Shown here piece by piece: positions 29,333 through 39,502 of a stretch of 64,000 nucleotides of DNA. The notes beneath the pieces were generated by a model that saw nothing but the letters and a program-made list of their open reading frames with translations, did no database searches and was not told the origin of the DNA. The DNA lies in assembly GCA_946965045.2 (NCBI GenBank), contig OX337230.1, forward strand, positions 310,001 to 374,000, given 5' to 3'. The stretch is from Epithemia pelagica (lineage: Eukaryota; Bacillariophyta; Bacillariophyceae; Surirellales; Surirellaceae). Position 1 is the first letter of the stretch; each line of letters opens with the position of its first letter. Position numbers and translations under genes: made by a program.

Positions 29333-31030
29333 ATGACAGTTATCGTGGTGATTGGCAATTCAGGTTCTGGCAAGACAACCCTGTTGAATGACTTTATCAA
29401 CGGCACTCCAAATGCTCCTCGGAACAGAAGAGTCAAGCAGTTCATGGCAAGAATGAACATTCTGCATCCACATGTGTCTACCTTACTCAATTCCACATGT
29501 TACGACCCTACATTCCAGTCTCTTGTATTCCACAGTTTGATCCAACACGATTGCCCTATTGGGACTTGTATACCGAACGAGACCAACAAGAATCGATCGC
29601 CTTGGGAGGAACCATGGCTGGACAGTTCACGGCAGGGTTGTCTGGAGGACAGCGCAAAGTGTTTTTACTCGAGTTGCTTTGTCAACGTCTGGAACAGCAA
29701 AAACAGCAAGGGAAGCAAGAACACTTCTTGATTTTACTCGATGAGCCATTTGCAGGTGTCACGGATGACTTTGTACCGTATATAGTCCGGCGATTGCAGC
29801 AACTCCAGTCGACCAAGCAAAAACGACAAGCAATTACCTTGGTCATTGTCACCAATGATCATGTCTCGGCGGTAACCAGCCCAAAGGTTGCCGATCATGT
29901 CCTTCACGTGTCGTCGTTAGATCGCAGCATCGTTCAACTCACTTCAAACGTAAACCAAGACGATGACGACGCCAAGATCACCAGTTCGAGTCATCACAAT
30001 GAGAGCGACAACAAAGAAAACTCAATGGTTGATACCATTTCGGTCCCTCGAGATGATATACTATGGGCATTGTGCTCACCTATTCCAGCCTCCCTTGTTA
30101 TGGATAAACCAGCGAACGAGCTACGACAATCTGACGATGAATTTCAACAGGAAGGCTCGTCCTCGTCATCAACACCAAACGACGGTACCTCTCAAGCAAC
30201 TCCACTCAACAGTCCGAGCACGAGATTGAGCATTGCTGATCTTGCCTTTTTCTGGAAAGTGGAAATTGTAGCGAGTCGATTCTGGCTCTTGCTGCTCAGT
30301 AGCGTCGTTATTTGCTTTGGATTCTTTCTCCTTTGTTTGTGGGACTCGGATGACACCACTGCCGCGGCATTGGTTTTGATGGCATCGACATTGTTGTCCT
30401 TCTTTGCGATGAACCCCTTTGTTCTGCCCTTGGTAGACTGGCGGTATGCCGTACAACAAGAAGGACAAGCCTGGTTGTTTGGATCATCCAGTCGTCGCCG
30501 CGTTGGCGGAGGTGCACTGGCCCCCCATGTGGGACCCCAAGGTATTCTCAAATTCTCCTCCTTGCTCATCATTTTGATTGTACTTTCTGTGTTGCAATTT
30601 TTGGTGGTCAACGCCGTCACCGGGTCCTTCTCTTCGCCATCTTCGTTCTGGAAATTTGACATTTGGTTGGGCATGATAATGGACAGTATCGCTCACTGTG
30701 TTCCTGGTATGATCTTGGGTATTTTTTCCAACATGGATTTTACCATGGTCCAATTGGTGGGATCTGTGCCAGTCATGCTGACTATTTTCTTTAGTACGAC
30801 GTTTAGTCCCTGTTCAGGAGTCCAAGTTGTGAAGGAACTCCGCTATTTGACATCGCGATTTTATTTTTGGTGCTTTGTGCCAGGTGTCCAAGACTTGATG
30901 GAAGGGTGCCCCTCCACAAGGGGGCATACATAGTTTTACATGGTTGTCACAGCCCATTTGTCACTGTTGGTTTTGGCAGTTGCATTGATCGTGCCATGTC
31001 GTCGACCAAGCCGTTTGAAGAAGACACAGC
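29333..31030 (+). pseudogene. ABC transporter, first NBD-TMD unit (ABCG-type order), frame-broken
   Basis: Walker A GNSGSGKTT lies at about 29354. A frame change occurs near 29,480, after which the frame 29497-30933 reads CVYLTQFHMLRPYIPVS, signature AGLSGGQRKVF, Walker B FLILLDEPFAGVTDD and an H-loop-like VTNDH. The C-terminal half has about six hydrophobic segments. NBD before TMD is the ABCG/PDR order. The frame stops at 30933 right after LMEGCPSTRG, where the second unit continues with another helix. That helix (FYMVVTAHLSLLVLAVALIV) appears in the next frame from 30937. Sequence upstream of the Walker A is short, so the N-terminus looks truncated. Breaks could be pseudogenisation or assembly indels. 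Confidence 0.65.
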
Positions 31031-33052
31031 CATCTCATTTGTCCGACACCCAGAAAAATGCTCCATTCACCGACCAAGAAAAAGGAGACTCCAGTCAGGA
31101 GGGTGTGATTCTTTGTTCAACTTCAAATCAGGGTACGGACAACTCTGCCTTTGAAAGTCTAGAACGAGGAGTCACCACATCCTTGTCGTTGACTGCTTTG
31201 CAACAGCGTCTTATGTGTGGGTACCGAAAGGCAATAGTCCCCTTCAAGGGCAAGAGCAGGTTAGAGGACTCCGCTCCTGAACAAGCCAATAGCAAAAATA
31301 TTCTCGATGCCACCCCATCAAACGACCTCGACACGGAAGGACATGATGATGAGTACAAAAAGGAAATCATGGTCCAAAATGCCATGAAGCCGACTTCTGT
31401 GAACATCAAGAACATCACTTCTTTTAGATCGGCATTGACCCTTATTGTTGGAAGTTCCGGGTCCGGAAAGACAACATTCGTCAATGATCTGATTTGATAC
31501 CATGGTGAACAACAGCTGAAACAGGGTTCGATCAACAGCAACCGTCCCTTTGCAAAGTGTGTCTATGTCCCACAATTCCATACTCTGCGACCTTACATTC
31601 CTGTTTCCAAAATTCCAAACTTTGACTGCACATGTCTGCCCTTTTGGTCTCTGTATGAAAATGAAAAACGAGATTCCACCATTTGTGTTGGGGGAACCAT
31701 GGCGGGTGAATTTACGGCTGGGTTGTCGGGTGGGCAACGCAAATTACTCTTGCTGGAATTGATTCGACAGCGTACACGTACTTTACAAAGGCACAACACC
31801 AAGTGGTACGATTCGTGGTTGATTGTCTTGGATGAACCGTTTGCTGGTGTGACGGATGACTTTGAGCCATATATTTTGCAAACTTTACAACAATTGCAAC
31901 AAAGAGAACAGTGTCACGTTGTTGTCGTCAGCAACGATCATATTCCTGCTTTGACCAGTATTGCCAACAGCGTGATTTCTGTTTCCGCCGTCGACCGCTC
32001 AACGGTCCGCGTCGATTCTCTTCCGAATGGGATTCCGCGAGACCAAGTCATTCATGCCATGGTATCATCAACTGATCAAACACTCAATGAAGTTTCTAAA
32101 CACCGTCAAACAAGAAGATCGTCTTTATTGATGGCGGTGCCCACAAATCAAGAGCTGCAATTCTTTTGGGAGGTGGAAATTCGTTCAAATAAATCCTTGG
32201 TTCAAATTGGCATATTTGGGATGGGAGTCTTGGTGCTATTCATCGTTACCTTTTGGGATTCCCAAAAGGATTTATCTGCCTTGGTCCTAATTGCCGCAGG
32301 ACTGCTCGGGTTCTACGTAATCAACCCATTCCTCTCGTCGCTGGTTGAATGGAGGAATGCCATTTCCCAGGAAGCGCAAGCCTTGATCCATTCATCGCTG
32401 GCAATGAACAAGGCACTCAAAGCAGCTCTCAGTTTTACTCTGGTTGCGCTTGTCTCGGTGATTCAGTTTATTCTCATCAACATTGTTGTCACAGATGACG
32501 ATACGAATGGAACGTTTTCTCAGCGACCCTTGGCCAGTTTTCAAATTTTCTATGGGAATATTGACCGATTTTGTCTTCATTACCAGTTTGCTGATTACGC
32601 TGTCGCTTTTCACCCGAATGGATTTTCAATTGGTGCAATTTCTGGCCGGGTGGCCCTTTTTGTATACCGTGGGCTTTAGTACCACCTTTAGTCCAGGCTC
32701 GGGCATTATTGGTGTGAAAGGACTGCGGTACCTGTTTCCACGCTTTTACTTGTGGTGTCTTCTTCCAGGTGTCCAAGTCCTGATGGAAGGATGTCCCGCA
32801 GTGGATGATGATCATCAAGGTATTGTATGGTATATGGTCTTGACTTCCATCGTCGCAGTGACAATTTTTTTGGTGGGACAAGTCGTGGCACTGGTGGTTC
32901 GAATGTGGAAGAGACAGCAACGTCAGCTGAAGGAACAGAAAGAAGAGACGGATTGTTCCATCAATGACATGGGTTTGGATCTTGAAGCTGTTTTGTATGG
33001 TCAGAGCAAATCCGACGACAAGCATGAATCCAATGGTGGTATCCAGATCTGA
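31031..33052 (+). pseudogene. ABC transporter, second NBD-TMD unit, frame-broken
   Basis: It continues the first unit's frame through a linker into ALTLIVGSSGSGKTTFVNDL (Walker A). A TGA at 31495-31497 follows, but the same frame goes on for 394 codons: CVYVPQFHTLRPYIPVS, AGLSGGQRKLL, IVLDEPFAGVTDD, VSNDH. Hydrophobic segments follow. Near 32,545 the coding shifts frame in a T-rich stretch and continues to 33052 (FTRMDFQLVQFLAG, STTFSPGSG, LFPRFYLWCLLPGVQVLMEG, then a last helix). The unit aligns along its length with the first unit, so the two make one tandem (NBD-TMD)2 polypeptide or two duplicated half-transporters. The substrate is unknown. Four breaks in total make a functional protein unlikely unless sequence errors are involved. 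Confidence 0.65.
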
Positions 33053-35880
33053 AACTGTATACAAGCGCCACACAAAGAGCGCTATCGTGCCTTTTGTTCT
33101 CTGAGTTTCTTTGGACGAACCTGGATGCCCAATCCAAATTTGGCCATGAGTGCTGTCAGGTGGACCGTGCGCCAGTTGTTTTGAAATTCTTAATAATCCG
33201 TATGTATATTCGTGAAAGAGTTTCCCTTCTTCTCTTGAGGCAGAGACCATTCAAAGTTTCATTCTTTGATTTCGTTGCTGGTGTGATTGTGGCCTCCATA
33301 CGACACGCTTTGTCAAGTCACATTAGGGACAGTGCACCATTCAGAATTCTCTCGAAACCTTCTCTATCATCTTGAAAGAGTCCTCCTTCTCGAGCTATAG
33401 GGACAGAGCACCACCATCCGATCGAAATGTTCTCCATTATTCCTGAAGGAGACATGGTGCTGTCAAAGTGGAACTGGTTATCAGCTGCGCCAAAACACCA
33501 TTAATGACATTCTGGACATGTGTACTGTCGAACTTTTCAGGAAAGAGAAAGCGCAGAGAGTTTTCCCCACTAACTCTCCAATGCCGTAGCACTGTTCATA
33601 CAACAGAACATTTATAATCATGAGAAGCAGATTAATAGCGGAGGAGAGACGACGAGAGGCAACCACAACAACAACAGGCTCGACAAAAATGAGTGGGTAC
33701 AAAAAATAGAGCGATCCAACATACATGGCAAAAAAATGAGGGTCTGGATTTCGTGGATTCGAACCGACTGTCTGTGGGATGTGATGCGACCAAAAAGAGG
33801 ATGCGCGCACAAAAAAGGTGCAAGGACAGACCGAGATACGAAATACGCGCTGTTGTTGGGCACTTTTTGGCCGGGCCAAAAAGTGCCCAACCTCGCGAGC
33901 TCGACTGCACCCACGGTACTCCCCAGCTCTCGACGTGGCCTGAAAGTTCATTTCGGAGGGATTTCTTTTCTCATTTGAGAGTCGCACACCAAGCCGAGCC
34001 TTTCGCAGGCTCAGACATGGATCAGCAGCAACTTGCTGCGCGGCCTGTGCCCAATGGGATTTCCACCCGACACAGTTTGTCATCACACGCTTCCACACGA
34101 GCCGACCCTTGCGGCTTGTGCAGCAGATTCCGGAGAGGAGGAGTAGCGAATGTATTCGCAGTGCGGCCCGCGGGCTCGCATCTTCATACATCAACAGCTC
34201 TTATATTACTTCTTTCAGAGGCTTCACGTGCTGAAAAATACCTTGGGTTTGGTCGTGTTGCACACATGCTTGACAAGCGTTTCTCCTCCAATATATAAAC
34301 CTTGGTACCAATCTTAACGAACCAACAAAACACAACCACAAGCCAAAAGGCATTAATCATCAATCACTATGTCGAACGTCGACAAAACAAACAAAAAACC
34401 GTTCTCGATCGTTCACTGCTCAAGTGTATACGAGGACTCTAGGATCGGGAATAGTTAACATGCTTGACCCCCAATCAACATTGGCAGCAGAACGTTCACC
34501 TACTTGTCCTCGATCCACAACATGCCATGCACCCTTCTGGGCATTCTGTCCGATGGATCATTTCCAAAGGACGAGCAGTGTCGTGACTTAAGCAATGTGA
34601 ATTGTTCTCAATATACTGCATAAGAATCACAGACTTTATGCTACATTGTATGCAAGGTCTCTCGTTTTCTCCCTACGACTGCCGTTAACACCAGGGATGC
34701 CCTAAACACAAGATTCTCATCCATAAGTCTGTCAAGAATATTGGGACCCTGACATGCTGCGAATGATGGATTATGGTATGAAGTATGGGAATAAAATGGA
34801 TAGCCTTGTACTTGTTGGTTGTTGGTGGTGGGGAGAAAAGAAAAAATGACGGTTCCAATGGGACTGGAACCTTTGTTTCGCCAGTTGTCCATCCAAAGCA
34901 ACCCCACGCGCTGCCACGAAAAAAATACCTCCAAAAACCAGGCGTTCAAGCGTGTTCCAAAAAGGACAGCCCCGGCGATACCGGTGAGCATTCGCAGGTA
35001 CAGAACTCCCATCCAGTTTCCGCGTCGGGCCCCGACCAAGACTCTTTCGAGCATCTAAGAGGTCAAGGAAGTCGGGCAATTAGTTCGAACAAACTTGCGT
35101 AGGTCGAACTATCGTAAGCACGCGTGAATGTGAAACACAATCTTACACACCATAGCGCTAGAAACTCTAACGCTAGCTTGACACATCTTTACGATGCAAG
35201 AATCCTTAAGATTCTTAGCATTCAGTGAAAGTTTCAAGCTGCAACCGATATTAGTCGGCTTTGCTAATCCAGTAGCTGCGCATGCAGGTAGCGGACTTCC
35301 CAAAGACCGGGACGGGCTTTGAGAGAGCGAACTCTGCTAAGAACAAAGCCCACCCAGAAGAGGACTTCATTGCTGTCCGCAGGGATTTCTCCCAATTCAG
35401 AAACAATGCCGACCTGGACCACTGGAGGTAGAACGCACCGAATGTTAGAGCCATCCATCTACTCAAGACATGAAAGAAAACAGTTCAAAACCTACTTTCA
35501 CTCCAAAACACAATGAGCTTGGATCCACATCGTCTTGAACCCCAGTAACAATCAATGACCTACCTATTTCATATCTGTCGATCTACATTCATGAGTGAAA
35601 AAGGCGTACTACGTATAATCTATGATTACATAATAGGAGTGACATGTTTCTCGTTCCATCCCCTAAAGATAGAACTTCTGTTTGTCGACAAGCCCCTGGT
35701 TGTGTCTGGTAACTCATGATAGAATATCTATGATAACATAATAGAAATGACATGTTTCTCGTTCCATCCCCTACAGATAGAACTTCTCTTGGTCAACAAA
35801 ACCTGAGTGTGTGGTAACTCGCGAGAGAGAATACACACGTGTCTCCATCCATACAAATGCATGCACAAATACAGACAGAG
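33053..35880. other. 2.8-kb gene-poor region with hairpin and tandem duplication
   Basis: No convincing gene. ORFs on both strands (for example 33481-34194 minus and 33693-34298 plus) lack domain or compositional support. A short hydrophobic minus-strand ORF (34641-35054) and a possible exon-like frame (35264-35458 minus) are too weak to call. Structured elements are a perfect hairpin at 33855-33891 and a 108-bp tandem duplication near 35,610-35,825, where GACATGTTTCTCGTTCCATC is repeated at 35641 and 35749. Confidence 0.45.
33855..33891. repeat. Perfect inverted repeat, 18-bp arms, 1-nt spacer
   Basis: Left arm GTTGGGCACTTTTTGGCC, a single G, then its exact reverse complement. Complementarity stops immediately outside. 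It is followed by TCGCGAGCTCGA, itself partly palindromic. The near-absent loop favours a cruciform-forming or mobile-element-derived palindrome over a protein-binding or terminator hairpin. Confidence 0.8.
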
Positions 35881-38169
35881 CTATAATGCATTTGTTGTCG
35901 TACTCAGGGTCCGGTTCGTTCGAGGAACGTGTGGTGTACTGGGCCGTCCTCCTCCGGAACGACGAAAGGCTTCTGGTCCTCCCACTCCTACTTTCCGATG
36001 CACTACAGACACACTGGTGGTGGTACCACTCTTGTGGGTCGTACTCGTTTCGCTCGTGGCACTGGTCGCCGTAGCAGCATCGTCTGCTGTGGAGGTCGAG
36101 GTGGATGTGCGAGGAATACGAGACCGTCGTAACGTCGTAAGAGTCTTGTTCCGACTCGTTTTGTGGTTGGTAGGAGTCGTCGTTGTTGTGGTTGTCGTTC
36201 CAGTGCGTGTGGGTGTTTTGGATCCATACTTGGCATCCAACAAAAACTTTGGGGCCACAGGCACGGTCAAGGGACGTTGATGCCACGATCGTGTCGGAGT
36301 CTTGGCACTGCCACCTCCCACAGACGATCCACCTTGAGACGCCGTGGTGGAACGAGTCGTACTACTTCGTGCACTGGCTCGTTCGGCTGTGGCAAATCGA
36401 AAGGATTGAGGGCGGGTCGGAACAAAGTCGGCACCGTATCCTCGGGTCGGTGTCACGACCGAACTAGTGGTGGACGCCGCCGCCAACACACGACGAGATC
36501 GACTGGGCGTGGGAATGCCACTATTACTATTGGCCGATCGACCCGCCACACTGTGGTCCGTTTCCAATCGACGGGGAATCGATCGGGTGCGTGTGGGTGG
36601 TGTCCGCGTCGGCGTCAATCGATTTTGAGACGCAATCGTATTGGAACAGGTCAATTTGGGCGCCTGCGGTACAGTCAAGGGTTGAGACGATCGTTTCGGC
36701 GCCGGAAAGACCGCCGGTGATACGGGGGCTGTTGCTGCGGCGGCTTCTTGTTCGTCATGCCTTTCCTGATCCAATTGCTGCAAGGTGTTGCGCAAATAGA
36801 CACGAGCACGAGCTCGGGTTTGGGCTTCTTGAGCCGTAAAGCGACGAGGTGGGGGTGTTCGTGTACCCAAACTATTGGTCCGAGACGGTACGGGAGAGGC
36901 CGCCTTGCGTGCCTCATGATCCTTGAGTCGTTGTTCGGGTTGCGGACGAGCCATGGGTTTACTTCGCACTTGTACCACATTCATACTGCTTCGTACGGGT
37001 GTCGACCGACGGACGGTCGTTCCGGAAAAGGAGGCCGTTGGTTGGAGCAGGCGACTCGAAGGTGCAATCGGCTGGGGAATCTTGTTGTTAGCTGGGGCCA
37101 ACGGCGTAGTACTCGTCGGGTTGGCTGTCCGATTGTAGGGAGAGGGTGCTCGTCGTCCCGTGGTGTTGGCAGTGTTAGTGTTGAACACGGATTTGGCCAA
37201 GGGACGATGTTGTCGGGCCGGTCGAGGGGGTGAGGGTGGCGATGACGAAGAGGAGGACAAGAGGGTACAATCTTGCGGTGATGAATCCAACGGAATGGAC
37301 AGGTGTCGAATGGGAGGAGGGTTGGAATAACAGGCAGATGAGTCGGCTGCCGACTCGAACGAGGCCGCACGGGCAATCGGTTCTTGGTGGTGGTGGTGTC
37401 GTCGTTCCGGAGACGGTGATTTTTGCAACGCGCCTTCCAACCAAGCCGACAAATCATCGTCTTGAGAAACTGTAGTACCCGCAATGTTGACAACCTCCTC
37501 AGTAGGAACCACCAAGTGTTCGTTTTCGTGATGTGGGTCATCGTCTTGTGGTTGTTGTTGTTGGTGGTGCGGATGGTGGTAGTCCATCGAGTCATACTTT
37601 TTCTCTTCTTCTTCTTCGGCATTCTCGTGCCCCTGATAGTCTTGGAGGATGGGTCCTCGATGGTCTTCCTGTCTATTCGTACCTGCTGCATCCTTGTCAT
37701 TGGGAGTAACGCTGTCATCGTCAACGTCTCGAACCTGCGACGCTTGATCGTGAATCGACGACAGGGAATCGTCTGGATTCGCATCTTGCTCATACCGCCC
37801 TCCTTCGGGTCGTGGTGGTGGTTGAGATGTGGGTGTCACAAGGGCCGGTGCGGGTGCTTCTTCCCACAGGGGTGTTCTTCTTCGTGTAGCCGATTCCTTG
37901 GTATTTGTTGTTGTGGTGGTTATCGAGGGAGTATTTTGGTTATTGTTGTTATTGTGATTGGATTCGGCCAATTGATCTTGCAAGGCCCAAAATTTGGACA
38001 TGCGTTGCATTTGATCGTCATTGCGATGCGCATGCGCCGTCGTTGTGGAGGGTGGTGGTGCGGGCAAGGAGGAGGAACGAACCCCCTTTTGGTTGCTGCG
38101 GTACGGCACGGGACGTTCCTTGACGACAATGACCGACGTTGGAACCGCAAAGGAGGAGGAGTACGACAT
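35881..38169 (-). CDS. Basic Ser/Thr/Pro/Arg-rich low-complexity protein, 762 aa
   Basis: ATG at 38169 opens MSYSSSFAVPTSVIVVKERP. The protein is largely disordered: poly-Asn, Thr-rich and His/Gln-rich runs in the first 200 residues, then many TPTR, TPTRT and PTRS-type motifs spread over the C-terminal half. Two short helical stretches stand out: RMSKFWALQDQLAESNHN near the N-terminus, and TRARARVYLRNTLQQLDQER in the middle, probably coiled coil. No enzyme motif is present. Repeated S/T-P-x-R sites suggest a phosphorylated, possibly cytoskeleton- or nucleic-acid-associated protein, but that is inference. It is a single long exon with codon use like the neighbouring host genes. Confidence 0.6.
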   Translation of the reverse strand: MSYSSSFAVPTSVIVVKERPVPYRSNQKGVRSSSLPAPPPSTTTAHAHRNDDQMQRMSKFWALQDQLAESNHNNNNNQNTPSITTTTTNTKESATRRRTPLWEEAPAPALVTPTSQPPPRPEGGRYEQDANPDDSLSSIHDQASQVRDVDDDSVTPNDKDAAGTNRQEDHRGPILQDYQGHENAEEEEEKKYDSMDYHHPHHQQQQPQDDDPHHENEHLVVPTEEVVNIAGTTVSQDDDLSAWLEGALQKSPSPERRHHHHQEPIARAASFESAADSSACYSNPPPIRHLSIPLDSSPQDCTLLSSSSSSPPSPPRPARQHRPLAKSVFNTNTANTTGRRAPSPYNRTANPTSTTPLAPANNKIPQPIAPSSRLLQPTASFSGTTVRRSTPVRSSMNVVQVRSKPMARPQPEQRLKDHEARKAASPVPSRTNSLGTRTPPPRRFTAQEAQTRARARVYLRNTLQQLDQERHDEQEAAAATAPVSPAVFPAPKRSSQPLTVPQAPKLTCSNTIASQNRLTPTRTPPTRTRSIPRRLETDHSVAGRSANSNSGIPTPSRSRRVLAAASTTSSVVTPTRGYGADFVPTRPQSFRFATAERASARSSTTRSTTASQGGSSVGGGSAKTPTRSWHQRPLTVPVAPKFLLDAKYGSKTPTRTGTTTTTTTTPTNHKTSRNKTLTTLRRSRIPRTSTSTSTADDAATATSATSETSTTHKSGTTTSVSVVHRKVGVGGPEAFRRSGGGRPSTPHVPRTNRTLSTTTNAL

Positions 38170-39502
38170 GGCAAATTCAAAAGGGGCCGTGCCAACCAGA
38201 AATCAAAAGGAAAAGCCAATAGCTGAATGAATCTGATTCAAGAGTGTTCAATCACAGAAATTATTGTAGGGGCAGATTTGGAACACAAATCTCGTTTCCA
38301 CACACTATCAATGGATAAATGAAGCTCGTTTGTTGTGTGACTTGTGAAGGAAGGAAAAAGCTCAAGGCTCGAGTTGGAAAACCACACAGTTGAAATATCT
38401 CGGGTGGGTTTCTTGGGTTGGGTTTTACGACAATCCGTGCCTCTTGTTTGGTTTTGTTTTTTAAGAAGTTGTTGTTGTTGTTAATGTTGCGGGACGTCCG
38501 TTTCAACCGTTCGAACGTATCGGGATCCACAACCCTCACTTCAACGAAAACAAACTCTCAATCTCGCTCTCTCTCGATCTCCCCTGCTCTGGATCGAAGG
38601 ATCGAGTGGAGTGTGTTGTCGTTCAATAGCGTGTCTCTCGCCCGAACCAATCTCTCTCTCTCTATGTCGCGCTGGTTCCAACCGTTGGTTCGTTTCAATG
38701 AGCGGGATGTTCCGAGACTCCGAACCAACGTACAAGTAGTAGTAATTGCTTGTCAAGAGGATTCTTTTTGTGTGTGTGCAACAGAGAAGAGAGAGCAACG
38801 AACCAAGCTTTCGATTCGCGCTTTACTGAAACTAGGTATTGGAGTCGCTCTCTCCTGCTCTCCACCACAATGAAAGAGAAGACGAAGGAAATGTATATGT
38901 ATGTGTATTGTCACTTTGGAAAAGGTACGGTTCAGAGAGAGTCCTTCTTTCTCATAGTCGTTGCCTCCAACGCGTGTGTGTGTGTGTTGTGTTTGTTCTG
39001 TGCGGGGGATACGACGAGACGCGGTGCCGAAAAAACTCGCGGCAGCCGTTGCCGCCGCCAACGACCAGTCCCGTCACGACCCAACCATCCGATGGGAGCA
39101 TCAATGATCGGCCGGCGTGTAGTCGCGTAAGAGACGCTGACTTCCCCTCGTTGGTGGGGAGTGGGTTTCCTCCTTGTTGTCCCTACCTATACTGTGGTCG
39201 TCTCTAGGAATCGAACGATCATTCCAGGATCCTCTTTCCAAAGCAATTTACCTATTGTAGATTGTAGTTGGACCAATCTTGGACTACGACGAGTTTGGGT
39301 AAGGTTACAATACTTACTTGCGCGCGCTCGTAAGAGCCTGGAGGGAATTTCTTACTCTAGTAGACAATAGTATAGTAGATGGATGGATAGAATGGTGGTG
39401 GTTCTGATCCAAAAAAGACTCTCTCTCTCTCTATCGTAGAAACCCATTCCAACTGTTGCTACTAGACTGCTTCTACTGCTACAGATACTAGAAGACAGTT
39501 TC
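38170..39502. other. Intergenic region, no gene supported
   Basis: Lies between the start of the gene at 35881-38169 and the stop of the RRM gene, so it should contain the former's promoter. It has CT-rich stretches (38,560-38,665; 39,420-39,432) and a short TG repeat near 38,972-38,985. ORFs here (for example 38418-38873 plus) are short and compositionally odd. I see nothing else. Confidence 0.4.

Noticed and set aside
31495-31497. TGA in the ABC gene and TGA at 12532 read as evidence for a reassigned TGA codon
   Set aside because: Other genes here use TGA or TAA/TAG as normal ends, and the ABC gene also has frameshifts, so decay is simpler.
33741-33840. Possible minus-strand tRNA: GGTTCGAATCC looks like a T-loop, and GGTCTG/CAGACC could pair as an acceptor stem
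   Set aside because: The T-stem does not pair beyond two bases, spacing to the acceptor is wrong, and no D-arm or anticodon arm can be drawn.
33481-34298. Overlapping ORFs of 237 aa (minus) and 201 aa (plus)
   Set aside because: Mutually overlapping, no domain, and interrupted by a palindrome; no splice structure supports them.
34641-35458. Possible small minus-strand membrane-protein gene
   Set aside because: Short hydrophobic frames could not be joined by convincing splice sites and match no family I know.
36163-38226. Long plus-strand ORFs opposite the 762-aa gene
   Set aside because: Arg/Gly/Val-rich antisense products of a GC-rich Ser/Thr/Pro gene, without motifs.
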